Origin: Clostridia bacterium
GTDB taxonomy: Bacteria; Bacillota; Clostridia; Christensenellales; QAND01
Assembly (NCBI GenBank): GCA_017439715.1
Contig: JAFSIR010000011.1
Span: 1 to 64,000 of the forward strand
DNA length: 64,000 nt
Direction: 5' to 3'
Both the position numbers and the translations under genes were made by a program. Below are positions 1 through 8,587 of the stretch, one piece after another. Numbering within the stretch: position 1 is the stretch's first letter; every line of letters begins with the position of its first letter. Below the pieces are notes generated by a model, which had not been told where the DNA came from, searched no databases, and saw only the letters and a program-made list of their open reading frames with translations.

Positions 1-1
1 C

Positions 2-253
2 AGCGAAGTGGATATGCGAGATCGATGTATACAAGAATTTATCCGCAACGCCAAGCAGTATATCGAGATGCCAAAGCTGACACCCGAACTGCTGCGAGTG
101 TTCATCCGGAAAATAGAGGTGTATGAGAAGTTCGAGAAATATTCCCGAGCGGCGGGCAATCCCATCCGCATACACTACGCCTTCCGACTTCCCGAACAAG
201 AAGGTGTCCCCGCAATCGACGTCCTCACACAACCCATAGCAAAAACCGCATAA
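2..253 (+). CDS. C-terminal end of a large serine recombinase (partial)
   Basis: The reading frame is already open at the window edge and ends with TAA at 251-253, so only about 83 C-terminal residues are visible. The pattern (aromatic and basic helix, then LTPELLRVFIRKIEVYEK, then a short IRIHYAF strand) matches the DUF4368-type tail of large serine recombinases of the TndX/Tn4451 kind, which excise and insert mobile elements. The catalytic resolvase domain, if present, lies outside the window. It may be the end of an intact recombinase or a remnant. Two stem-loops follow it. The family call rests on a short tail only. Confidence 0.6.
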   Translation, partial: SEVDMRDRCIQEFIRNAKQYIEMPKLTPELLRVFIRKIEVYEKFEKYSRAAGNPIRIHYAFRLPEQEGVPAIDVLTQPIAKTA

Positions 254-260
254 AAAACAA

Positions 261-290
261 TAACCGGAAGGCTTTTACACCTTCCGGTTA
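261..290. terminator. Stem-loop after the recombinase
   Basis: A perfect 10-bp inverted repeat (TAACCGGAAG / CTTCCGGTTA) with a 10-nt loop starts 7 nt after the recombinase stop. On the plus strand it lacks a T-run; on the minus strand it is followed by a T-rich tract, so it may serve the lipoprotein transcript arriving from the right. Confidence 0.5.
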
Positions 291-327
291 CATACCACCC
301 ACCAATTCTCCGTTAAGAACATCACGG

Positions 328-356
328 AAACCATTGGGAGGTTTTTGTTTTTTTAT
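328..356 (+). terminator. Weak intrinsic terminator
   Basis: A short AAACC/GGTTT stem with a 7-nt loop is followed by a long T-rich tract. It could end the recombinase transcript. The stem is short, so this is tentative. Confidence 0.35.
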
Positions 357-373
357 TTTACCCGTTCAGGTGA

Positions 374-955
374 TCATTCGTTGATCGTAACGGAATACAA
401 AAAATTGTTTTTGTCCCGTTCGCTGAACACACTCTGTTCAGCCGCGTAGATCACCATAACCAGGTACTGATCGTTCAAAATGGTTACATACTCGCCCTGC
501 GTTACCCGCTGCTGGCCCAGATCCAGCTCTTCCGTAATGACAAAGCCAGCCACATGCGCATCCTGGCCGTTTACATTCACCTGCATCTGGTCTTGTATGT
601 GCGCATCCTGCATCATAAGCTCTTCGATGTTTTTAACCACGGCTTGTGTAAATTTTTCGTTGCTCCACGCTTCGCGTTCCAGCGCCTGCATTTGCTTGAG
701 CGTGTCGCTCCAGCCAACAGACAGAGCGATGTATTCCGCGCCGTCTTTATCCGTTGATTGCAGCGCCGTTACGATCAGCGCGCCGTCAAGCCCGATGCCC
801 AATAAATTGAGCGGCAGCTGCTCCGTGCTTTTCACAGGCTCGCCCGGCATATCCACCGTGAACACCCCGGCATCTAGCTTTTTCGACATGCCGCTGCACC
901 CAAACACCGTGAACAGCAGGCACAACGCCAACACGGCTGCGCTTAGCCGCTTCAT
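374..955 (-). CDS. Predicted lipoprotein, unknown function
   Basis: This 193-residue protein starts with a lipoprotein signal: Lys-Arg, a hydrophobic stretch, and the lipobox VFGC with the acylated Cys at residue 20. The mature part is acidic and soluble, with no membrane segment, so it should be anchored outside the cytoplasmic membrane. I do not recognise a family. The ATG overlaps the gltX stop by 4 nt (ATGA), so it is translationally coupled to the two tRNA synthetase genes upstream. That coupling is odd for a secreted protein and may only reflect shared transcription. The phrase FTVDMPGEP resembles stress-type surface lipoproteins of Clostridia, but this does not fix a function. Confidence 0.75.
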   Translation of the reverse strand: MKRLSAAVLALCLLFTVFGCSGMSKKLDAGVFTVDMPGEPVKSTEQLPLNLLGIGLDGALIVTALQSTDKDGAEYIALSVGWSDTLKQMQALEREAWSNEKFTQAVVKNIEELMMQDAHIQDQMQVNVNGQDAHVAGFVITEELDLGQQRVTQGEYVTILNDQYLVMVIYAAEQSVFSERDKNNFLYSVTINE

Positions 956-2409
956 GCGTTTTTCTCCAACAGCTCAATGCCGAACCGCAGCCGGCGCAGG
1001 CCTTCTTCACGCCCAAGCAGGGCGGCCGCTTCGTCTGCCCCGCCGGGGGACACGGCCATGCCGGTCAGCGCGATGCGCACCGGCCAGAACACCTGCCCGT
1101 TTTTAACGCCCAGCTCCGCCACGGTGGCCAGCAGCGCAGCATGAACGGCTTCCTCCGTCCATACCGGCTCCGCTTCCAGTTTGGGCAGCACGCTCTTGAG
1201 CACCCGCAGCGCCAAAGGCTGGTCCGTTTTCATTTTTTTATGCTCAAACAGCGCCGGTTCATATTCGGGCAGCGCGGCCAGGAACACGATTTTTTCCGGG
1301 ATCTGGCCGAAAATCTCCAGCCGCGGCTGCAGAATGCGGCACAAAATGCTGCACTGCTCTGCCGTGGGCTCAAGCACCTTGCGATACCAGGGCAGCGCGT
1401 TTTCGGTGAACGCTTCTGCGCTCAGCGCGCGGATATACTCGGCATTCATCCAGTTCAGCTTGGCCACATCAAAAATCGCGGGGGATTTGCTCAGTCCTTC
1501 CACATGGAACGCTTTTTGCAATTCTTCAAGCGTGAAAATCTCCTGCGTGGTGCCCGGATTCCAGCCCAGAAGCGCGATATAGTTCAAGATCGCGTCTTTC
1601 AGATAGCCTTTGGAGGTGAAATCCTCATAGCTTGCATCCCCGTGCCGTTTGCTCAGCTTATGCTGGGCATCGCGCATAACGGGAGGCACATGAATATACT
1701 GCGGAATATCCCAGCCATAGGCCTGATAGATCAGGTTGTATTTCGGCGTGCTGGACAGATATTCCGTGCCGCGGATGATGTGGGTGATACCCATCAGGCT
1801 GTCATCCACCACGTTGGCAAAGTTATACGTGGGCAGCCCGTCTGTTTTGAGCAGCACACCGTCTTCCAGCTCTTCCACCGGCACGCTGATGCGGCCGAAC
1901 ACCAGATCGTCAAAAAATGCTTCGCCGCTGTCGGGGATGCGCTGGCGCACCACATACGGTTCGCCCGCCGCGATCCGCCGCCGCGCTTCCTCCACCGGGA
2001 TATCCATGCACGCACGGTCATACCGATAGGTGCCGCCTGCGGATTCCACCGCTTCGCGCTTGGCATCCAGCTCTTCTTTGGTGCAGAAGCAATAATAGGC
2101 GCCGCCGCAGTCTACCAGCATGTCCGCATATTTTTTATACAGGTCCTGCCGCTGCGTTTGGATATACGGGCCAACGGGGCCGCCGATATCGGGCCCTTCA
2201 TCATAATCAAGGCCCGTTTCCCGCATAGTGCGGTAGATCAGCTCCGTTGCGCCTTCCACCTCGCGCTGCCGGTCAGTGTCTTCAATGCGCAGGATGAATT
2301 TGCCGTTTGCATTGCGCGCAAACAGCCAGGCGTACAGCGCTGTGCGCAGGCCGCCGATATGCAGATACCCCGTGGGGCTGGGGGCAAAACGAGTGCGAAC
2401 TTCGGTCAT
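952..2409 (-). CDS. gltX: Glutamate--tRNA ligase
   Basis: GluRS charges tRNA-Glu with glutamate in the cytoplasm. The 485-residue length is normal for bacterial GluRS. The class I signature HIGG is at residues 17-20 and the KMSKS-type loop reads KLSKR at 251-255. Cys107, Cys109 and Cys134 fit the CxC...C zinc site of the acceptor-binding region. It is the second gene of a minus-strand unit, 10 nt after glnS and overlapping the lipoprotein gene by 4 nt. Because a separate GlnRS is encoded next door, this enzyme need not misacylate tRNA-Gln, although some Clostridia keep both routes. Confidence 0.97.
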   Translation of the reverse strand: MTEVRTRFAPSPTGYLHIGGLRTALYAWLFARNANGKFILRIEDTDRQREVEGATELIYRTMRETGLDYDEGPDIGGPVGPYIQTQRQDLYKKYADMLVDCGGAYYCFCTKEELDAKREAVESAGGTYRYDRACMDIPVEEARRRIAAGEPYVVRQRIPDSGEAFFDDLVFGRISVPVEELEDGVLLKTDGLPTYNFANVVDDSLMGITHIIRGTEYLSSTPKYNLIYQAYGWDIPQYIHVPPVMRDAQHKLSKRHGDASYEDFTSKGYLKDAILNYIALLGWNPGTTQEIFTLEELQKAFHVEGLSKSPAIFDVAKLNWMNAEYIRALSAEAFTENALPWYRKVLEPTAEQCSILCRILQPRLEIFGQIPEKIVFLAALPEYEPALFEHKKMKTDQPLALRVLKSVLPKLEAEPVWTEEAVHAALLATVAELGVKNGQVFWPVRIALTGMAVSPGGADEAAALLGREEGLRRLRFGIELLEKNA

Positions 2410-2419
2410 AACCGTCCTC

Positions 2420-4069
2420 CTATCGATTGATCTTGGCCCAGGTGTCTCTCAGGCCCACCGTGCGGTTGAACACCAGCCGGTCACCGGTGCTGTCCGGGTC
2501 AAGGCAGAAATACCCCTGCCGGATAAACTGGAAGCCCGTGCCGGGTGCCTGTTCTGCCAGCGATGCTTCCGCCACCGCATTTTCCATGCGCACAAGCGCG
2601 TTTTCATTGAACCGCTCGGTATAATCGCCCTCGCCGTCAAGGATCAGCCTGTCATACAGCCGCACCTCGGCCGGCACGGCCGACGTTTTTTCAACAAAAT
2701 GCAGCACGCCTTTTACCTTGCGCCCGCCCGTGCCCGAAAGAGAATCGCGGTCATACTGGCAGAAAACGCGGGTCACACGGCCGCTTTCATCCGCTTCATA
2801 TGATGTGCACGTTACGATGTACGCGCCCATCAGCCGCACTTCCTTGCCCGGCGACAAGCGCTTGTATTTGGGCGGCGGCACCACGGCAAAATCTTCCCGC
2901 TCGATATACACCGTGCGCCCGAAGCGCACCTGGCGGCTGCCCATCTCCGGGTTTTCCGTGTTGTTGTCTACCGTAAGCATTTCAAACCGGTCTTCCGGAT
3001 AGTTTTCGATCACAAGCTCGATCGGGTCAAGCACGGCCATGCGGCGGGACACGCTGGTTTTCAGCGCTTCACGCACGCAATGCTCCAGCATGCCCATTTC
3101 CACCGTGCTGTTGCTTTTGCTCAGGCCCACCATGCCGATGAACGAGCGAATGGCTTCGGGCGTATAACCGCGCCGGCGCATGCCACACAGCGTGGGCATC
3201 CGCGGGTCATCCCAACCCGAAACAAGGCCCTCTTCCACAAGCTTTCGCAGATAACGCTTGCTCATCACCGTGCCGGTCAGGTCAAGGCGCGCAAATTCAT
3301 ATTGATGCGGCGGGTTTTTCCACTCAAGCGCATTGAGGAACCAATCGTACAGCGGGCGATGATCCTCATATTCAGCCGAACACATGGAATGTGTAACGCC
3401 TTCCATCGCGTCGGACAGCGGATGCTGATAATCGTACATCGGATAGATGCACCATTCATTGCCCGTTCTGTGATGTTCCATTTTCAAAATACGGTACATC
3501 ACCGGGTCACGCATGTTCATGTTGGGGGAAGACATGTCGATCTTGGCGCGCAGCGTGCGCTCCCCTTCGTTGAACTTGCCCGCCCGCATCTGTTCAAAGA
3601 TCTCCAGGCTTTCTTCTATCGGCCGGTCACGCCAGGGGCTGTTTTTGCCCGGCTCGGTCAGCGTGCCGCGGTATTCGCGCACCTGCTCGGGCGTAAGCTC
3701 GTCAACATAGGCCAAACCTTTACGGATCAGCTCCTGCGCATAGCCATACAGCCGTTCAAAATAACCGGAGGCAAAATACAAATGTTCGCCCCAATCACAG
3801 CCCAGCCAACGGATATCTTCCATGATGTTTTCCACATACTCCGTTTCTTCCTTGCTGGGGTTTGTGTCGTCAAAGCGCAGGTTGGTGCGCCCGCCATATT
3901 TGGCGGCGATCCCGAAATCGGCCAAAATGGCCTTGGCGTGCCCGATATGCAGATACCCGTTCGGTTCCGGCGGGAACCGGGTAATGATGGCATCGTGTTT
4001 GCCGGATTGCAGATCCTGCACCACGGCTTCCTCTACAAAATTGTTTGGCGCTGGATATTCTTTTTGCAT
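2420..4069 (-). CDS. glnS: Glutamine--tRNA ligase
   Basis: GlnRS charges tRNA-Gln directly with glutamine. The protein has 549 residues, close to the E. coli enzyme. It begins the class I core with PPEPNGYLHIGH (HIGH at 41-44) and has the KMSKS loop as VMSKR at 268-272, followed by the beta-barrel anticodon-binding domain. A purine-rich RBS (GGAGGGG) precedes the ATG. GlnRS is uncommon in Bacillota, which mostly use GluRS plus the GatCAB amidotransferase; its presence beside gltX suggests acquisition in this lineage. It leads a glnS-gltX-lipoprotein unit. Confidence 0.97.
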   Translation of the reverse strand: MQKEYPAPNNFVEEAVVQDLQSGKHDAIITRFPPEPNGYLHIGHAKAILADFGIAAKYGGRTNLRFDDTNPSKEETEYVENIMEDIRWLGCDWGEHLYFASGYFERLYGYAQELIRKGLAYVDELTPEQVREYRGTLTEPGKNSPWRDRPIEESLEIFEQMRAGKFNEGERTLRAKIDMSSPNMNMRDPVMYRILKMEHHRTGNEWCIYPMYDYQHPLSDAMEGVTHSMCSAEYEDHRPLYDWFLNALEWKNPPHQYEFARLDLTGTVMSKRYLRKLVEEGLVSGWDDPRMPTLCGMRRRGYTPEAIRSFIGMVGLSKSNSTVEMGMLEHCVREALKTSVSRRMAVLDPIELVIENYPEDRFEMLTVDNNTENPEMGSRQVRFGRTVYIEREDFAVVPPPKYKRLSPGKEVRLMGAYIVTCTSYEADESGRVTRVFCQYDRDSLSGTGGRKVKGVLHFVEKTSAVPAEVRLYDRLILDGEGDYTERFNENALVRMENAVAEASLAEQAPGTGFQFIRQGYFCLDPDSTGDRLVFNRTVGLRDTWAKINR

Positions 4070-4183
4070 TCCGACCCCTCCATTGGTTCATATTCAGTTT
4101 ATTTTACATCATTCCCTTGCCCGGAACAAGGCCAACCTGCTGCCTGACCCTCTTTTTTATACACAGATTTTAAAGAAAAATTC

Positions 4184-4212
4184 TTTTCAACGCTCTGCCA
4201 TTGTGCTATGAT
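4184..4212 (+). promoter_or_regulatory. Promoter of the lactate dehydrogenase/Etf operon
   Basis: TTTTCA (4184-4189), a 17-nt spacer and TATGAT (4207-4212). A TG one base upstream of the -10 makes it an extended -10 promoter. It lies just before the RBS (AAAGGAG at 4221-4227) and the GTG start at 4236. Confidence 0.6.
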
Positions 4213-4235
4213 AAACCATCAAAGGAGATGATTCT

Positions 4236-5810
4236 GTGTTGATCCAACCGTTTTCGCCGGCCCACGCCGGCCTTGTGCGGGATGAATCCCGCACCGTCGG
4301 GTATGCTGACAGCGTATCTTTTCCTCGATCGCATGAGCAGGTGACGCAGATCGTACGTTCTCTTTATCAGGATGGTATCCCTTTTACCGTTCAAGGAGCA
4401 CGCACGGGGCTGACTGCGGCTGCCGTGCCTTTTGGCGGACATATACTGAATGTAACGCGCATGAACCGCATCCTTGGCCTCAATCGGCTGGGAGAAAACG
4501 GGTTCAGCGTGTCTGTGCAGCCCGGCGTGCCGCTGTGTGAGCTTAGAAAAGCGCTGTCCGCCCGCCGGTTTGACCATGCATCCTGGAGCAAGGCGTCGCT
4601 GGGCGCGCTGTCTGCCTTTATGCACAGCCGTGAGCAGTTTTTCCCGCCGGATCCTACGGAAACAACGGCGACTCTCGGCGGCATGGTTTCCTGCAACGCT
4701 TCCGGCGCGCGCAGCTACCGCTATGGCGCCACGCGGCCTTATGTGCTGGCGGTCCGCGCCGTGCTGCCCGATGGACGGTCCCTTTCTCTGCGGCGTGGCG
4801 AATGCTTTGCCGATGGTTACACGCTTACCCTGCCGCTGGAAAACGGCAGCCGACTGACGGTGCAGATCCCACAGTATATCATGCCCAAAACCAAAAACAC
4901 GGCCGGGTATTTTGCCGCACCCGATATGGATGCGGTGGACCTGCTCGTTGGGTCTGACGGCACACTGTGCGTGTTTACGGAGCTGGAGCTGCAGCTGCTG
5001 CCGCTGCCGGCCTGTATTCAGGGCGTGACATGCCTGTTTGAAACGGAAATTCAGGCGGCCGCATTTGTGCAGGCCGTACGAGAACAGGTGGAGGGCGTTG
5101 TTTCGCTTGAATATTTTGATGAAGGCGCTCTGGCCGTATTGCGTGATCAGCGGGCCGACCATCCTGCCTTTGCTTCTTTGCCGCCGCTGGATGAATGGAT
5201 CGGCGCAGCACTGTATGTGGAGCTACACGGAGACGATGAAGCCTTTGTGACCGACCGGCTCAACGAGATTGGTGATCTGCTGTCCGCCTGCGGGGGGGAT
5301 CCGGCGCATACATGGGTGGCGCGCACACAGACTGATCTGGACCGGCTGATGTTTTTCCGCCATGCGGTGCCCGAAAGCGTAAACCTTTTGATCGACCGGC
5401 GCAAGCAAGCGGAGCCCGGCATCACCAAGCTTGGCTCAGACATGGCCGTGCCCGACGAGCATCTTGACCATATTCTTACCTATTACCGGCAAACCACGCA
5501 GGCGCTGGGCCTGCACACCGCCACCTGGGGCCATATTGGAAACAATCACCTGCATGTGAACGTGCTGCCCCGCAACCTTGAAGAATACACCAAGGGCAAA
5601 GCCCTGTTTAACGAATGGGCGCACAAGGTAACCGCCCTGAACGGCGCAGTATCGGCCGAACATGGCGTGGGCAAACTCAAAGCCGGGTTTTTAACAGCGA
5701 TGTATTCGCCCGAATCGCTTGCCCAGATGCGTGCGGTGAAAGCCGCGTTTGACCCCAAGCTGCTGCTTGGCCGGGGCAACCTGTTTGCGGAAAAGGAGGA
5801 AAGCCGATGA
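4236..5810 (+). CDS. FAD-linked D-lactate dehydrogenase subunit of an electron-bifurcating LDH/Etf complex
   Basis: A 524-residue FAD-binding oxidoreductase of the GlcD/D-lactate dehydrogenase family. The N-terminal half is a PCMH-type FAD domain (ARTGLTAAAVPFGG near residues 55-70; a GSDGTL segment near 235). The C-terminal half is the FAD-oxidase C domain, with HIGNNHLH and SAEHGVGK near the end. The GTG start at 4236 is chosen because AAAGGAG lies 8 nt upstream. The stop overlaps etfB (ATGA). The family oxidises 2-hydroxy acids; the adjacent EtfB and ferredoxin-type EtfA make the Acetobacterium woodii-type lactate dehydrogenase the best model, in which NAD+ reduction by lactate is driven by oxidation of reduced ferredoxin. 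Glycolate or 2-hydroxyglutarate are alternative substrates. No lactate permease or racemase lies beside it. Confidence 0.85.
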   Translation: MLIQPFSPAHAGLVRDESRTVGYADSVSFPRSHEQVTQIVRSLYQDGIPFTVQGARTGLTAAAVPFGGHILNVTRMNRILGLNRLGENGFSVSVQPGVPLCELRKALSARRFDHASWSKASLGALSAFMHSREQFFPPDPTETTATLGGMVSCNASGARSYRYGATRPYVLAVRAVLPDGRSLSLRRGECFADGYTLTLPLENGSRLTVQIPQYIMPKTKNTAGYFAAPDMDAVDLLVGSDGTLCVFTELELQLLPLPACIQGVTCLFETEIQAAAFVQAVREQVEGVVSLEYFDEGALAVLRDQRADHPAFASLPPLDEWIGAALYVELHGDDEAFVTDRLNEIGDLLSACGGDPAHTWVARTQTDLDRLMFFRHAVPESVNLLIDRRKQAEPGITKLGSDMAVPDEHLDHILTYYRQTTQALGLHTATWGHIGNNHLHVNVLPRNLEEYTKGKALFNEWAHKVTALNGAVSAEHGVGKLKAGFLTAMYSPESLAQMRAVKAAFDPKLLLGRGNLFAEKEESR

Positions 5811-6586
5811 AATTCGCGGTTTGTGTAAAGCAAGTGCCGGGCACAACGGAAGTGCAGCTTGACCCTGTTACGCATACCATCATCCGCGATGGGCGCAAGG
5901 GCGTTACCAACCCGTTTGATGCCGCGGCGGTTGAGCTGGCCGTTACGCTCAAAGAGCAGGTCGGCGGCTCGGTAACGGCCATCAGCATGGGTATCCCGGC
6001 GGCGGAATCCATGCTGCGCGACTGCATTGCCCGCGGGGCAGACGAGGGCGTGCTGCTGACGGACCGGCAGTTTGCTGGGGCTGACACGCTGGCCACATCC
6101 TACACCTTATCCAAAGGCATTGAAAAAATGGGCGGGGCAGACTGCATTCTTTGCGGCCGCATGGCTGTTGACGGAGATACCGCCCAGATCGGCCCGGAGC
6201 TGGCCGAGCGGCTGGGCCTGCCGCATGTGACAGACGTGATTGCCGTGCTTTCTGTGGAAGAGAATGCGCTCGTGCTGCGCAAAACCACAGCTGACGGCAC
6301 CATTGATCTTAGGGTGGCGCTTCCCTGCGTGATCACCGTTCTGCGGGAGGTTGCCCAGGTGCGCCTGCCCTCGATTGAAGGGATACGGCGCAGCTTTGCC
6401 GCGCCGGTGCATGTGTGGTCTGCCGCCGATATTGGAACTGACCCTGCCCGCACGGGGCTCAACGGCTCGCCCACACAGGTGATGCGCACCTTTGTGCCCG
6501 AAAAAACAAAGATCACCAAAATGTTCAGCGGCACACCGGAAGAGCAAGCCACCGCGCTGTGCACAGCGCTTAAGGAGGTGCTCTGA
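5807..6586 (+). CDS. etfB: Electron transfer flavoprotein beta subunit
   Basis: A 259-residue EtfB. It begins with FAVCVKQVPGTTEV, the usual EtfB start, has the NPFDAAAVELAV segment and the CGRMAVDGDTAQIGPELAERLG region typical of the family. In bifurcating Etf complexes EtfB binds the bifurcating FAD and the NAD site. It is coupled on both sides: the ATG overlaps the dehydrogenase stop by 4 nt and its TGA overlaps the etfA start by one base (TGATG). Nothing is missing from the expected length. Confidence 0.95.
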   Translation: MKFAVCVKQVPGTTEVQLDPVTHTIIRDGRKGVTNPFDAAAVELAVTLKEQVGGSVTAISMGIPAAESMLRDCIARGADEGVLLTDRQFAGADTLATSYTLSKGIEKMGGADCILCGRMAVDGDTAQIGPELAERLGLPHVTDVIAVLSVEENALVLRKTTADGTIDLRVALPCVITVLREVAQVRLPSIEGIRRSFAAPVHVWSAADIGTDPARTGLNGSPTQVMRTFVPEKTKITKMFSGTPEEQATALCTALKEVL

Positions 6587-7731
6587 TGATTCTTGACCGT
6601 GCTGCCTGTTTAAGCTGCGGCCTGTGCGCCGATTCGTGCCCTCAGCAGGCCATTGCGATGGAAAACGGGCACCCTGTTTTTAATGAAAACTGCATCCAAT
6701 GCGGCCTGTGCGCCGATTCGTGCCCGGCCGAAGCGCTGAAACGGCCGGAAACGGCCGCTGCCAAAGCGGATAACACCGTGCTCGTTGTGGTGGAGCAATC
6801 CAACGGGCGTGTTGAAGAGGTGTCCTTGGCGCTGATCGCTAAAGCCCAGGCAATGACGGGGCAGTGCGCGGCGCTGTTGTGCGGTCCCTGCCCGGAAAGC
6901 GCAGCACAAACGCTGATCAACTGCGGCGCAGACACGGTGTTTTTCGCGCCGGATGAACGCCTGGTATACCCTGAAGAGGGGCTGTATACCGCGCTGGTTT
7001 GCGCGCTTGTGGAAAAACTGGCCCCGGCCGCGCTGCTCATCGGAGCAACGCCGTTCGGGCGCAGCATTGCCCCGCGCATTGCCGCCCGCCTGCACACAGG
7101 CCTTACGGCTGACTGTACAGCGCTTTCCATTGAGGAAGAAACCGGTTTGCTGCTGCAAACGCGGCCTGCCTTTGGCGGCAACCTGATGGCCACCATCCGC
7201 TGCGCTGCCGCCCGCCCGCAAATGGCCACCGTTCGCCCCGGCGTTTTCCCCGTGCCGGCGCTGGCTGGGCCGCGCACCGGGCGCGTTGAAACGCTGGAAA
7301 CACCGGCCGAAGCACAGCCGTTTTATCAGGTGCTCACACGTGCCCAAGGCGCGCAGGAGGACGGGCTTGCCAAAGCAGAAATCATCGTTACCGTGGGGCG
7401 CGGCATCGGCATTCGGAAAAACATGGCCCTCGCCTATCGCCTGGCTGAGCTGCTCGGCGCGCAGGTGGGTGTGACTCGTCCGCTTGTGGATGCCGGCTGG
7501 GCTACCACGCAGCAGCAGATCGGGCAAACGGGCTGTTCCGTGTCACCCAAGCTGCTCATCGCCGTCGGTGTGTCCGGCGCGATCCAGCACCTGAGCGGCA
7601 TGACAGGAGCAAAAACCGTTGTTGCCATCAATTCCGATCCTGATGCGCCCATCTTCTCCGTGACGGATTTCGGCATTGTAGGCGTTTGTGAAGATGTGCT
7701 GCCTCAGCTGATCGAGGCACTGAGTAAATAA
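6586..7731 (+). CDS. etfA: Electron transfer flavoprotein alpha subunit with N-terminal 2x[4Fe-4S] ferredoxin domain
   Basis: A 381-residue EtfA. Residues 1-52 form a ferredoxin domain with two Cx2Cx2Cx3C motifs (CLSCGLCADSC and CIQCGLCADSC). Then come the Etf alpha/beta-fold domain and, near residues 265-380, the FAD-binding domain with VGRGIG, the TRPLVDAGW segment and GVSGAIQHLSGM. The ferredoxin extension is found in the clostridial bifurcating lactate dehydrogenase and related Etf systems, where it gives a ferredoxin entry or exit point. It supports reading the whole operon as a bifurcating complex. A strong bidirectional terminator follows. Confidence 0.95.
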   Translation: MILDRAACLSCGLCADSCPQQAIAMENGHPVFNENCIQCGLCADSCPAEALKRPETAAAKADNTVLVVVEQSNGRVEEVSLALIAKAQAMTGQCAALLCGPCPESAAQTLINCGADTVFFAPDERLVYPEEGLYTALVCALVEKLAPAALLIGATPFGRSIAPRIAARLHTGLTADCTALSIEEETGLLLQTRPAFGGNLMATIRCAAARPQMATVRPGVFPVPALAGPRTGRVETLETPAEAQPFYQVLTRAQGAQEDGLAKAEIIVTVGRGIGIRKNMALAYRLAELLGAQVGVTRPLVDAGWATTQQQIGQTGCSVSPKLLIAVGVSGAIQHLSGMTGAKTVVAINSDPDAPIFSVTDFGIVGVCEDVLPQLIEALSK

Positions 7732-7747
7732 TTGAACATCGGCATAT

Positions 7748-7778
7748 AAAAAGCCGCGGTTTTCACCGCGGCTTTTTT
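7748..7778. terminator. Bidirectional intrinsic terminator between convergent etfA and CPBP genes
   Basis: An AAAAGCCGCGG / CCGCGGCTTTT inverted repeat with a 6-nt loop and T-runs on both strands. Confidence 0.9.
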
Positions 7779-7779
7779 C

Positions 7780-8523
7780 TTATATCGATTTCTGTGTTTG
7801 TGTGTCCGGCTGCAGCATGGTTTTATTTAGCGCCAGGATATACCCCACCGTCAGCACAAGCAGGATCAGATACCCGATCCACGCCCGCTCCGGCGCTGTC
7901 GGCACGGCAAAAGCGCTCAGCGCGTTGAGCACCCCGTGAGAGCATATGCACGGCCACAGCGAACCGCCGCGGAAAAACAACAGCACATACAGATACCCGA
8001 TCACCATGGCCGCCACGATCTGGATCAGGTTATCGCCAAGCGACATGCCGCTGCCGTTGACCAGGTTGATGATATGCCCAAGGCCGAACGTTACGGAGGA
8101 AACGATCATGGCCGCGGTAAGGCCGCCGTTTGCGCTCATGGCGCGGAACAGAAAGCCGCGGAAGATCAGCTCCTCCAAAAACCCAACGCACAGCATTTTG
8201 GCCACAAAGAGCGCCGTTTCCACGCCATCGGCCGGCATGGCCGCGCCGTTCCACACATTGTTGAGCGTAATCAGAACCAGCGGCACAAACCACAAATAGG
8301 CACGCAGCGGCACTTTGGCGCGGCACAGGCCGTACCGCGCCTGCTGCCCGCTGCATATCACAAGAATAAGCAGCAGGGCGCTCAGCACCCCGGCGCCCAA
8401 CGCCGGGGCCCAGATCAGCCCGGCGGTGCGGCCCAGCTCTTCGCATGCGGACAGGCCAACGGTGTACACGCCGATGCAGATCAGCGCAAAAGCAAGCTCA
8501 TGCTTTTTAAAAAACGATTTCAT
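7780..8523 (-). CDS. CPBP-family intramembrane protease
   Basis: A 247-residue membrane protein with about seven or eight hydrophobic segments. It has the three CPBP (Abi/CAAX-like) motifs: EELIFR at 117-122, FGLGH at 146-150 and SHGVLN at 195-200. The glutamates and histidines are the presumed catalytic or metal-binding residues of this intramembrane protease family, which includes CAAX-processing and bacteriocin self-immunity proteins. The substrate here is unknown, and no bacteriocin gene is adjacent. It follows the c-di-AMP receptor gene on the same strand, but a terminator lies between them, so it is probably transcribed separately. Confidence 0.88.
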   Translation of the reverse strand: MKSFFKKHELAFALICIGVYTVGLSACEELGRTAGLIWAPALGAGVLSALLLILVICSGQQARYGLCRAKVPLRAYLWFVPLVLITLNNVWNGAAMPADGVETALFVAKMLCVGFLEELIFRGFLFRAMSANGGLTAAMIVSSVTFGLGHIINLVNGSGMSLGDNLIQIVAAMVIGYLYVLLFFRGGSLWPCICSHGVLNALSAFAVPTAPERAWIGYLILLVLTVGYILALNKTMLQPDTQTQKSI

Positions 8524-8546
8524 TTTTTGTTACATCCTTTTGTTAT

Positions 8547-8574
8547 GAAAAAGGGGCAGCGCAAAGGCTGCCCC
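8547..8574 (-). terminator. Intrinsic terminator of the c-di-AMP receptor gene
   Basis: GGGGCAGC / GCTGCCCC stem with a 6-nt loop, followed on the minus strand by TTTTTC. It ends the transcript of the small gene to its right. Confidence 0.85.
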
Positions 8575-8587
8575 GTGTGCCGTCGGC

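Noticed and set aside
1141-2430. A 429-codon open frame on the plus strand opposite gltX
   Set aside because: It mirrors a clear gltX on the other strand, lacks an RBS, and has the His/Arg/Gln-rich composition of an antisense frame in GC-rich DNA.
3080-4147. A 355-codon open frame antisense to glnS
   Set aside because: Same reason: glnS has all class I motifs, the antisense frame has none.
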